Source of the DNA: Gnetum montanum | Lineage: Eukaryota > Streptophyta > Gnetopsida > Gnetales > Gnetaceae | DNA: 64,000 nucleotides | Assembly (NCBI GenBank): GCA_015680685.1 | Contig: MNCI01001480.1 | Span: forward strand, 144,120-208,119 | Direction: 5' to 3' | In this document: positions 44,200 to 54,440 of the stretch, in pieces | Position numbering within the stretch: position 1 is the first letter of the stretch | Layout of the letters: each line of letters begins with the position of its first letter | The notes under the pieces: model-generated | Seen by the model: only the letters and a program-made list of their open reading frames with translations | Database searches by the model: none | Told to the model about the DNA's origin: nothing | Translations under genes and position numbers: made by a program

Positions 44200-46634
44200 G
44201 ACTCAACCGCTTATTATGAGAGCTTGTCTGGGCTTCTAGTTCTGAAGAATGGTCTTCTATTTTTATAGTTGTCAAACCCAACAATGAGTTAAATGTTTAC
44301 TGCTCTCATAGCGTTTTGCTGCTACGGTTGAGTAGGGAGTTCCCCTTGCATTGTTGGAGCAGGTTGTATGGGAACTACAGGTGGAAGAGGTGCAGATGGA
44401 GTTGAAAAATGGGATGAATGTGGAATGTCTCCCGAAGGAGAAGGAGTCCTCCTAAAGTACTCCCAAACTTGGTAGTGACATTGGAGAGTTGTGTGACCCA
44501 TAGAGTCACTTGGAGAAAATGGCTGCTACACAAAATAACCATAAGGATCAGGTTGCCAACAAGGGTACTATTGTGTCGGTAGTGGCATCCCACATGACTG
44601 TGGGTATTTCCATTACTAATGTTATCTGATGGGTTGTGGTGGAGTTCCACTTGGATAGTACGTTAATGGTTGGTGGAATTGCCTTGGGTTACCTTGAGGA
44701 TAAGGTAACCTTCAGTGTGTTTGCCGTTGGTTAAGTCTCGGATTAAGTGCATACACCCCAGACTCTTGTAGATGTGAGATAATTGGACAACATCCCTTAG
44801 GATGGTCATATTGGCAGATCTCACATCCACCGTCGTCTTCTGTGTCTGAATCCACAACTTCATTGGAGATAGTAATTTTTTCCTTACCCTTGTTATGTGA
44901 AGGGCCTACATCTCATCTCTTTTTCTTACCTTTGTCACTACTTCATTCCTCCTTAGACTCTTCTGCAATTTTCAAGACACTTTCAAGTCTAGAGTTCAAG
45001 GAATCCCACAATTGGTCTACCTTAGTCGATACTTCTGTTGTTAGTTTTTAAATCGGTAAGGTTTTTCTGTCCATCAACTCTTCAAGTGGTGACTCATCCT
45101 CCTCATCACAAAATTTCACTCCCTTCTTTCGAAGAGAGGGATCACGGTTGTATTCTTCCACACTATCCCTTTTTCATAGCTCACCTTCTTCTTTTGCTAC
45201 TTGCTCTAATAAGAGATGTACTTCATGGGCTCTAAATTTTGATAGTCTCCCTTGGGTATAAGTCTCAAGGGTTCTCCTAGTCTCATGCCTTAGCCCATCC
45301 ACGATGTGGTGAATTTGATCCCATTGAGCGTATTCATGGCCCACGCAACGATGTAACAATGCATAGTAGTGGCCCATGACAGCATCCAAGGGTTCATGAT
45401 TACCTTGCTTCCTTCCTTGGATCTACTTACACAAATTAGAGACTCTGGAGTATGTCTGATACTTATTGTTGAAGATTTCTAACATCGTACTCCACCTCCT
45501 GATGGTTTCTGGCTCTAAGGACCGGTATTAACTCTCTGCTTCCTTAATGAGTGTCCTACGAAATAACTTAAGTTTCTGCCACTCGTTTTCTATGTTCTAC
45601 AAGGCACAGGCATTGTGGAATTCCTATAAATGATGTTGCAAATCAATGTTGTAGCCCCCTTCAAAGCATGGGATATTATTCATGTCTAAACGCTTGATCC
45701 AACTGTCCTTTTGATGCCTTGTTGGAATCCTAACTACCTTCGTGATATCGAGCATACTTTGGATTGCAAGTAGGGGCTTATCATGATCATATCTTTCATG
45801 ATGCCTGTGATGTCTTCGTTGTTCCCTACTTTCCCTTCATTCATGCCCTTGTCTTCTCTCTTGACTTTCTCGTCGAGGTCTCTCATTCTGTCTACCTCTA
45901 TCCTCACCGTTATGTTCATGATGGCTACACCCAGATGTGGAAGGAGAGGATGAGTAATGAGATGAAGGAGAATAAGAAGAAGAACCATCGCCATGACGAT
46001 GTTTCCTACCTTCTCTTTGGCTACTACAGCCCCGATCGTGATGATGATCTAAGTGCCTGTCCTTATCATGAGTTGTTGTTCCCTCTATGAACAGTTGGCA
46101 TTCACGGGGATCATAACCAGTGTTATGTAGTATTGAGCATAGGTTCTGCTACCTTACCTCCTCACCATCATTAGGAGGGAGAACATCATTTGTTAGAGAA
46201 CCCGTTATAATGGGTTCATCATCTCCTATTTCGCTAAGGACGTGCGGACCTTTGCCCTTCAACAGTGTATGTTGGCTCTCCTGCCTTGAGTCCCTCATAT
46301 GTTGTGCTTCTGTGGGATGATAATCCCTCATGTCAAAGTCTTCCACAACATATTCAGCATAAAGCTATGTCATGCCAATCTGTGCCAAGGCACGAAGACA
46401 CATGTTTAGAACTGATCGATTTGGGGGTAACACGATGTTACCCTGCAAATCTCTCCACCGCAGCTGTTCGTCTTGATGGAGGATAAAGGTAAAGCTTGGA
46501 ATATACTCATCAGGATGAGTATAGACTATTCGGTATTGTTGAGGACTTGGCAGATTTTGGTTATGTATTTTTGATTGCTGACTATTTTTTGTATTATCCC
46601 TAGGTGGTGTATTGCTTTTGTTAGAAGAAGACAT
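44200..46634 (-). pseudogene. gag: Element B gag, relatively well preserved
   Basis: Starts at 46634 with MSSSNKSNTPPRD. The first frame (46634-46365) includes DEYIPSFTFILHQDEQLRWR and NIVLPPNRSVLNM. Then follow an acidic stretch (46346-46149), an Arg/Asp/Ser-rich region (45994-45734), the capsid block (45389-45174: MDAVMGHYYALLHRCVGHEY..., TLETYTQGRLSKF), a Lys/Glu linker, a zinc-knuckle-like block (about 44830-44790), and a His/Pro/Leu-rich tail to about 44375. Several stops divide it. The domain order is the same as in C and D. Confidence 0.85.
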
Positions 46635-46759
46635 TGTTTCTTATCAATGTGCTAATTTACCGTTATATAATTTTTCTTATCTAATTAACTTGAAGGTTCT
46701 TTTAGGCTCCCAATGATGTGAGTGATATCCTATGTTCTATTTAGCGCACAAACACTTAG

Positions 46760-46777
46760 TCCCCGGCAACGGTGCCA
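46760..46777 (-). other. Element B primer-binding site (tRNA-Asp, one mismatch)
   Basis: The minus strand reads TGGCACCGTTGCCGGGGA; only the fourth position after TGG differs from the plant tRNA-Asp complement TGGCGCCGTTGCCGGGGA (G to A). This best-kept site shows what the decayed sites in A, C, D and E derive from. Confidence 0.92.
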
Positions 46778-46778
46778 A

Positions 46779-47379
46779 TGATGAGTGGTGAGATACCCCT
46801 ACACTCAACCATACGAATACGAGCGTAGCATGCATGATCTGGTCAAAATATGCAGACTAAGTGCCTACATGCCTCATGGAATACTTAGGGTTAATCATTC
46901 GTTGTCTTCCTAGACTTACTTGTAGTTGTCACAGTGTATGGTTAAGTAAGTCTAAGGTATATGATTTTTATATNGTCGTACTGAGGCACTTAACTAGGAG
47001 AGAAGGGTTGAGAAGGAATTAACAACTAATAAAACAATAAATAATAGATAATAAATAACAATAAATAAAATCCTAATTAGCCTATTCCATGTATTGCAAG
47101 GTTTATCCATGAATCTCATCTTTATTTTCGTACACAAACTTGTGTTCAAGTACAATGTCTACTCAAATAAAGATCCGTTCACTTGGGACTCCTACTGTGG
47201 GCACATGGAAAATATTCTATCTCTGGAGTGATCAATCTGCTAGAGTTTCCCTATTGTCTAGCCTAGGATTAGGAAAGCCGCCTCTTATTTTTAGATATGG
47301 CGGCGCACCACGATATCGCATACACGATATCGCAGGGGAAGACGCGATATCGCGAGGGATGCGATATCGCATCCCATCA
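46779..47379 (-). repeat. Element B 5' LTR (incomplete in assembly)
   Basis: Plus-strand ends are TGATGAGTGGTGAGATACC and GCATCCCATCA. It is 601 bases against 842 for the partner. A single N at 46973 sits where about 205 bases of the partner (about 40873-41077) are missing, so most of the difference is an assembly collapse. The rest lies in the palindrome array (47310-47375). Confidence 0.9.
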
Positions 47380-47640
47380 ATGGTGAGCAATCCAACATGA
47401 CCTAGGGAGGAAAAACTAGTTAAGATAAGAGATTGGCCACTTATTCTTAGGCGTTGGTCATTTTGAGGTGAAACAACAAAGGGGGAACCTTGAGCTTCAC
47501 CAAATCCCCAATATGCTCTAGGTTGTCAAAGAAAAGACTCTCCACATTTTGAGCTAATGAATTGGATCTTTCCTCTCGCTGTCTTTTAAAATTTCAATCT
47601 TTGCAATAATCCAATCCTTCTCAGCTCCAAGCTCCAATGA
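47380..47640 (-). pseudogene. L1-type LINE, copy 1: displaced upstream piece (endonuclease end)
   Basis: It begins with the second ATGGT copy. Reading leftwards across the junction, 47450-47385 followed by 40673 downward gives a frame with ...FFLPRSCWIAHH then LLDKALPWIFSNHMSILNEW. This resembles the end of an L1 endonuclease domain (usually '...RLDRFL...LPRPTSDHFPIL'). Further upstream the similarity fades into the minisatellite, so the LINE is 5'-truncated or eroded. Confidence 0.55.
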
Positions 47641-48600
47641 GGGCATCAATGGCCGAGGGTAGGATTAGATCCCATGGAAATCATAATGTGAAATAATAAA
47701 TGGTGGAAAATACAAATAGCAAGCTTTGATGTATAATAGGCTATGAGTAACAGATAGCAGAAATTGTAAATAGCATAATATAATGAATAAAAAATAGAAA
47801 AATAAAACTCAAATTGCAAAGAAAAAAATTGGAAATAGTAGAACATAATGAATAAAAAAATAGAAAAACAAAATTCAAAGAACAAAAGAGGGAAAAATAC
47901 TTGAAATAATATGCTATGATGAATAGAGAGTAGAGTTAGATCTAGTGGAGAGTAGGCTATGATGAGCAAAGAGTAGGATCAAATCTTGTAGACTAGATCT
48001 AACAAATATCAGGCAGAGAAAAATAAAATTCAAAGAGCAAAAGAGGAAAAAATAGCTGAAATAGTAGGCTATGATGAGCAAAGAGTAGGGTCAAATCCCA
48101 TGGGGTATATTTGGTGATGAGAAGAGAGTAGGGTCAGATCTAACATAAAATTCAGTTATGATGTGGACCAAAATTTGGTGGAGAGTACACTATGATGAAA
48201 TCTACTGGAGAGTAGACTTTAATGAGTAGAGACTAGGGTCAAATCCCATGAAGCATATTTAGCAAAGAGCAAGGTCAAATTAGGTAGAGCATAGATCTAG
48301 TAGAGAAAAAAAAATTTAAAGAGTAAAAGAGGGGAAAATATCTAAAATAGTAAACTGTGATGAGCATAGAGTAGGGTCAAATTCTACAAAATAGATTTGG
48401 TAAAAAGTAAATTTAGTAGAGAAAAAGTTCAAATTGGGTGAAGTAGATTTGTTAGAGAGTTTTTGGTAAAAGGATGCAAAGTAGGTTGTGATGAGTAGAG
48501 AGCAAGGTTGGCTATGATGGAGTTTTCTTAGAAAGGATTCAAAGTAGGCCAGGATGAGTAGGAAGTAGGGTTAGATTGGGCATGAAGAGTTATTGCAAAG
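47640..48600. repeat. Degenerate minisatellite region
   Basis: Many imperfect copies of GGCTATGATGAGCAAAGAGTAGGGTCAAATC and neighbouring motifs such as GATCTAGTAGAGAAAAA (for example near 47650-47690, 47930-48000, 48065-48105, 48230-48260, 48355-48395, 48480-48520 and 48545-48590). Period is irregular, roughly 60-150 bases. Purine-rich on the plus strand, with no open frame of note. Confidence 0.8.
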
Positions 48601-51400
48601 AGGTAAGGGGCTATGGAGGTTACAAAAAGAGGTAGTGTTTAGATGGGGATGGTATTGTATAGATTGGGCTGTTGTGGAAATTACAGGGTTAGAAAAAAGT
48701 GATGTTTAGGTTTGGGGGATAGGGGGTGCTAACAAAAATGTAGTGTCTCAATTTTTTTTTTAGTAATCATGCAAGTGGATTTTAGATTTTGATGTCCAAT
48801 TTAAAAAATATTCCAAATTTTCATGTTTTGTTGAATTATTTGATATCTTGTTGCTTTTTCAGAGAGTTGAATAAAAAATTGTTAGTCTTGCTACTCCAAT
48901 TAAGCATATGACATTTATTTCCACATCATTGGGTTCTTACAGATGTTTTTTTTAAACAATATTCTTAATTGTGAAAAGTAATTGATATTAGAAGTAGGAA
49001 AAAATGCTAATATTTAGCCAATTACATATTATAATATTCCTAAATTTTGCAACTTTTGTCATAATGACATTTATTTAATGCTTGTCATTTTCTACTCAAG
49101 AAAAAAGATTATGAGGAAAAGAAAAATCATGTTGAAGTTGATTTAAGGATCACCATTGTTCTTTTATCGTTGCATCCTTTTTGTTAACAACTTAGAGAAT
49201 CAAGGAAAAAGTGTGTAGAATGCAACAGAAATGATTTAGAATGGAAGCACTTTTTATGAGCTATTTTAGGATGTTCTTTTGTAATGGAAAAGTGGGGCTC
49301 GTCTACCAAAACTGTCAAACTTAGTGATGCACATTATATAGGTCAATACCTTCTAGATTCTCCTCTATAACATAAATTTAACATTACAGCTTTAAAAAAC
49401 CTATATGCATTTTTCATGCTAATGATCTATTTAAAGTCATAGTTTGCAGTTAATTTTATAAGAGATTATGGTTTGCATTTAGTGATTATTTCAAAGTTAA
49501 TTGGAATTTGTTTAAAAACATTTTTATTGCTGAGATATAAGATTTAACTAGTTAAATGTCTTATAAATGTCTATAGAGTTTTGGATCTATGTCGAAAAGT
49601 CATTCACTTGGATTGATTCACCTTCAAAATTTCCTACAAAATATGTGCAGTTTCTTGTGAGTTATCTAAGAACATTCTGATTTTAATCTATTGTTATTTT
49701 AAGCTTTGATTATTGTGTTTAATGTTTTATGCACATTTTCTATCTTATGTTTAACCATAGTATCTTATGTCTTTTTGGGATCTAATTCTAACTTTTTAGT
49801 TTTCAGTCTTTCATTGCTTTAGTTCATACAAATTATGTAGATTGTGCTAGATGGCTTGGGGACTTCATCCTTTCAAAGGTGAGTATCATAATCCTACATG
49901 AGATGTTCAATATTTTAGTTCTACTAAATAGCAATGAACTTACCAAATTCCTAAAGCTATGTGTGACATTGCAAATTTTAACATATTACCCATTAATATA
50001 CATGGCCACTAGCATGGTTGTTTTTTGAGTATGTTGGAGTGGTACCTAAAGATTTTTTAGCTAGTTTGTGCACATGTATCTTGGAAAATTTTCTTTCTTG
50101 GAACAATCTTGCTGACCGTTATGAATTTACTTAGCTGCAACTTCCATTGATTTTTTTTCTAGTGGAAAACTTTTACTGCACTGTATCAATGATTTCAAAT
50201 TTATGCTGATTGAATGATTGTTAATCGTAATTGCATATTTTTGCATTCTACTAAGTAAATGAATACATATTCGGAAATTTTCTGGGTTGCAAGGGTTATT
50301 TTGAAGCAGTTGATAGGGGTATGGGCTCTACCCTAGTAGTGTTGTAGTTAAATCACTAGCTACTACCATTAAGGTTGAACACATGGATGTTACTAGCAAT
50401 AGTTTATATGGTGTATTGCTTATGCAATGGTGTTTGATGAATGTGTGTAGACAAGGCTCATAATATATCATTTAATATATTCCATCAATCAGTTAAATTA
50501 CCAAAATCTCATTTAGCTGGATGGCTTTATAATGTTACGTAGCTTTTGCTAATGTGTGGATGAGCATGTGAGTTTAAGCACAAAGAGCAAGCTAAGTTGC
50601 AAGAATACATAAAATGTAAAATAGAATGGATGCTTTATTGAAGCTTTAATTGAAGAATTTTATCATGTTCATTTAGAAACCATAGAGATATATTGTTTCA
50701 GCCATTTCTTTTGCAAAATTTCTTTGTATCTCAGTATAATCTACTGAAATTGAACTCATGATTGCAGGATGCAAAAGTCTTTCTAACAAGTTTTGTTATT
50801 CCTTGGAATAGCCCATGAGGATTGAGGTGCAGTTATGGCATCATAGATAACACTACTCAAAGAAATGACATAAAGACATGAATACTTGTGCTTTTAAATA
50901 TGATTTTCTCAATGGTTGAGGCTTTTGTAAATAAAAATTAATCCAATAATATCTAGAAATAAATAATGCATCTTGAAACACACTAGCTCACTCTCAAACA
51001 AAGGTACCAGAAATATTTAAGATATAAATGTTAATATTTAAAGATTTAACAAAAGATAATAAATGTTTTAAAAGATATTTGTTGATAAAAGAGTTACTAT
51101 GGTTGTCTTAGATCATTTATTTTTTAGCAATCTCTTATCAAAGATTCTTCCCTTAAATTTGTAGACTGTGGACAATGAAGTAGTTTTATGGGAGCCTTAC
51201 ATGAACGAGCAGGGTACAAGTGATGTAAGTACTTTGGAATCCAGAATTACATTAGGTTCATGACTTACTGTTGTTATTACTACAGTTTCGTTTGTAATTC
51301 TTTACATTTTTTATTTTCGCAAGGGACTTATTAAAAGACTCTAACATTTCAAATAATTAAAAAAATAGTTTCAACAACTTATTTTGTTAATATTTTAAAA
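48600..51400. other. Unassigned A/T-rich region
   Basis: No mobile-element ends or long frames. One exon-like piece (51174-51226) is listed separately. A second splice-donor-like site (CAAAGGTGAGT, about 49875-49885) follows a short frame but supports nothing alone. Confidence 0.45.
51174..51226 (+). other. Exon-like fragment between splice-like signals
   Basis: A TTTGTAG acceptor-like end is followed by a short frame VDNEVVLWEPYMNEQGTSD and then GTAAGT, a perfect plant donor. The W-x-PY text recalls plant mobile domain (PMD, transposase-derived) proteins, but the piece is too short to assign. It could be chance. Confidence 0.25.
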
Positions 51401-51710
51401 CATTAGAATAGATAACAATGTCAAAATTATTAGCCAGTAAACTTTTCTAGAAGTTTCTATGCAGTAGGACATCTATAGGTTCAATGAACCATGGGTAACT
51501 TAAAAGCAACCACATATTTAAATTGAAATGAAGTGTAATGGAATTGATTACTTGAGTATTTGCTATGGCCTGTGGGGACTTAGAACTTTCAAATTCTCAC
51601 TTTTTACTATGACTTTCTGTGTGTGATTGGTTTTGTTTTTATTGCACTAATTTATTGTGCTAATTTTTATTTTCAATTGCAGAAATTGTTATTGTTAATG
51701 GGCCCTAACA
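51401..51710 (+). repeat. Copia-type LTR (G), with primer site
   Basis: It starts about CATTAGAATAGATAACAATG, the decayed equivalent of TGTTGGAATAAATAGCAATG at 56044, and ends GGGCCCTAACA. It is followed after one base by TGGTATTGGAACC (51712-51724), close to the initiator-Met site TGGTATCAGAGCC. The LTR body matches 56044-56348 along its length. It is therefore a 5' LTR in plus orientation. Confidence 0.7.
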
Positions 51711-52545
51711 ATGGTATTGGAACCTATCTGAATCAACGTCAATGATGAGATGGTATAGGCATTGTTGCAAAGTAGAAGTATAGCAGGATCAAATTTGACA
51801 ATCAATTTGTCAAATTTGAACTACTTTAGGATGCATGTATACAAAGGATAGCTTTGTTGGTAGTCTCCAAGGGTTTGTTGCAAATAAGGGTTTTACACCA
51901 ATAAATAAGAAGCTCATGTATGATAGCGAGGTAAGATATGATTGTGAAAGATATGTATGGCACAAGGTCTTTGGGTCAAATGAGTTGAAATGAAGTTGGA
52001 AAGCATTGTAGCTCTTGTTCATGAAGACCGACCAGATTTTTCTTCAAGGGGTAGAAATATTAAAATGAAGCCCAATCTTTGTACTTGAAAAAAAAAAAGA
52101 AAAAAGCAAAAAGGTTAGGGAGAGTGAACAGGGAAGGTCTTCTTCCATGTAATAGTTAAACTTTATTTTTGTGACATTAACTTTATGATGTAAAAGGGAA
52201 TATAGAAGGTTCTACATAAATCTAGAAATGTATTTTTGGAAAGTTGTACAGGTTTTTAGAAACCCTTATGAGGGTTTATCTAAGAAGATTGGCTATATGT
52301 GTTTAGTATGCTTGTTGGATCTTGGACGTTTATTGTATTTGGATATTGGTTTGTCCTAGTTTTCTTTAATATAAGAGCTTTGCACTATCTTCCTATTTTT
52401 TTTCTGATTGGAGTTTTCCACATAAATCTTGGTGTGTTGTTTCTGGGATTTTGTTCTTTTTGTTATCTTTGTGCAATTTTATTTTTGCAATATTTTATAA
52501 GATAAGATTAGCAAGGCTTCATTTTAGATAAAAGTATAATCTTTC
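51711..52545 (+). other. Internal sequence after Copia-type LTR G
   Basis: No gag or pol similarity is seen. A plus-strand 68-codon hydrophobic frame lies at 52299-52505, without motif. An A-rich run is at 52089-52110. It may be a non-coding, miniature-type element body or unrelated flank. Confidence 0.4.
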
Positions 52546-52547
52546 TT

Positions 52548-52610
52548 CTTATGCATCATCATCTTAGCCTTGTCCCAATGATTAATGATCTTACGGTTCA
52601 CATATCCTTT
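52548..52610 (-). repeat. 3' tail of an RTE-type LINE
   Basis: On the minus strand this reads ...INHWDKAK, then GGGACAAGGCTAAGATGATGATG. It is the same kind of 3' tail as the RTE LINE at 25250-25290 (GGGACAAGGGTAGGATGATGATG). Only the last few dozen bases survive, as expected for a 5'-truncated insertion. Confidence 0.6.
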
Positions 52611-52619
52611 TGTCACAAA

Positions 52620-53660
52620 CATCTATCCTAATGGATTCTATATTAGGTTTAGTAGGCATCCAACCAGGATTGGGTTGCTTGTATTAAGGACTAGGTGACT
52701 AGGAGATGTTTTACCAGTTGTCCAAGGGGGACCAATAGATCCTTCTATCAAAAACATAGTCTAACGTGTTCCATAGAAAACCATGGATCTATTGTAGGAT
52801 CTATGGAATAGGTCAGACAATATGCTACTTGGACTAAGGACTACATGATGGTCTAGTGATTCCTTAGGGAAGATAACGTTCCATAGAAGTGGTGAGGTGC
52901 ATGTAGTTGCATGGTTCTCAAGGTGCAATTAGCTAAGCTTGCTTAGCAATTGATGAGGTTTCTAACCCTTGAGGCTAAGGTTTCATACTTAAGAGGGTTT
53001 CACTTTTGTTTGATGTGTGTTCTTAAGCCTGTTGAGCATTTGGACACTGTTAATCTACATTGATGACTTGTGAGAGTTTTCATGAGACCACTTAGGGTGT
53101 GCATGCTCAGGTTTATAAGATTGCACATTGTGACATGCATCTTGTTGAATTCTCATGCATCATTACTCCATCTATGCCAGGCCCTATTTGGCTTTACCTT
53201 ACCTTACGAGATTTCTAATTGTGAACATTGGTGGCCAAGTGGTGTTGACATCATCTTCTTTCTATTTTTCAACTATAGTTAGGACTTATGTTACAATGTT
53301 TTAGAGTTCCATGGAGGAGGAAGGTAAGGTGTCCTTGCCATTGGTAATAGTATGTGGATGATTTGTGTGATTCAATTGGCTTAGAGGAAGAAGTATTATA
53401 TACATTGACCACTTAGCAGAGACTGTTGGTTGGAAGAACTATCCTTTTTTCATTGCTCAAAATGTTTGGTGAGTCTATTGGTACAAGTCCTATTTTGTTT
53501 CCCTTGCATTTCAGCTTTTTCCATCTATGTTGGTGTTGGAATAGTCTTGATGGTTTCCATCATTATTGAAAAACTTACTATACTAGTGTGTTGGTTGTGT
53601 CGAACGTCCCACTAGTTATAAGCCCAAATGATCTATTTGATGCTTAAGGGAGAATTTAAT
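52620..53660. other. Unassigned spacer
   Basis: Plus-strand frames at 53070-53282 and 53430-53615 are hydrophobic and Cys-rich but carry no recognised motif. No repeats seen. Confidence 0.4.
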
Positions 53661-53664
53661 CCTC

Positions 53665-54440
53665 TCAAGAATCTAGGGAGAATTTGATCAATGATCTCTT
53701 TTGATTCTCATGTTTGTGATTATATGGAAGTAACTAGGATTTTGATCCTCTTCCTTAAGACACCTTTCCTTGGAGTGCTATTTCCAGTAGAACTCCTCAT
53801 GAACTAAGGTTCTCATCTATTTCTTAGCCACCACTAGGTCTTGCATACTAGAATCTTACTCTAGTAACAAATCACCTTGTCCAAAGAATCTTGCATCATT
53901 GGGAGCAATGTTTGCCTTTGTTGCTAAGAGAAATATTGTTGAAACACTGCAAGCTTCTCCAAAACTCCACAGAACTCAAAACTAGCCATCTGCATGCCTC
54001 AAATCCACTTTAGCTTGGTCTGAAAACATTTCTTGGACAACTAGACATTCTCAAATTTAAAAGTTGACTAATGGAAAGTCTCTAGAGCCCTACTTTTGAA
54101 TTCTTGTCGTTGGGAGCTTAGAATAGGACCATAGACATTCAAATTTTTCAACCATACCCCCATAATGCCAATCATGTTAGGAAGAAAAACCCTGCTTGAC
54201 AATTCAAATTGTTTTGCCAAAGATAGACTAGCCCTCCACTAAATCTTTGAGCTAGAACCTCGAACTTTTTCCAACTAGGCTAACAATCCCACAAGAAAAC
54301 TACCAGCTTTGTCTCCTGAAGCAGAGCAACATCCACGGTATTTGTGTGCAACATATTTTTAAAAAACTAGGTTTTCTTCGACCCCTAGAGGCCAACACAA
54401 TTTAAAGACAAGATAATTATGATATTAAATTTATTTTAGC
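53665..54440 (-). pseudogene. L1-type LINE, copy 2: endonuclease N-terminus and linker
   Basis: On the minus strand, from 54405 to 54300, the frame reads KNMLHTNTVDVALLQETKLV, the L1 endonuclease start with the QETKL catalytic block. Near 54150 it reads NLNVYGPI-like text, the next endonuclease motif. Then the sequence jumps to the linker shared with copy 1 (53665-54090 matches 40190-40600). The C-terminal half of the endonuclease is thus deleted. The piece ends at about 53665, so RT is missing. Confidence 0.75.

Larger units (their letters stand above)
40679..47379 (-). mobile_element. Element B: non-autonomous Ty3/gypsy element, gag-pro without pol
   Basis: LTRs at 40679-41520 and 46779-47379 in the same orientation, flanked by a perfect ATGGT duplication (40674-40678 and 47380-47384). 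Minus-strand order: 5' LTR, tRNA-Asp primer site, gag, protease, a short piece of the post-protease spacer, then directly the post-integrase region, polypurine tract and 3' LTR. Compared with element C about 2.9 kb is missing, removing all of RT, RNase H and integrase. It is inserted in an L1 LINE. Its primer site and gag are the best preserved of the set, so it may be the youngest. Confidence 0.93.

Noticed and set aside
47640-48600. CRISPR-like array
   Set aside because: Copies are irregular in length and spacing, the repeats are imperfect, and the context is a plant genome.
51661-51690. TTTTCAATTGCAG followed by an open stretch, looking like an intron end and exon
   Set aside because: The sequence lies inside a Copia-type LTR that recurs at 56044-56348, so the splice-like signal is incidental.
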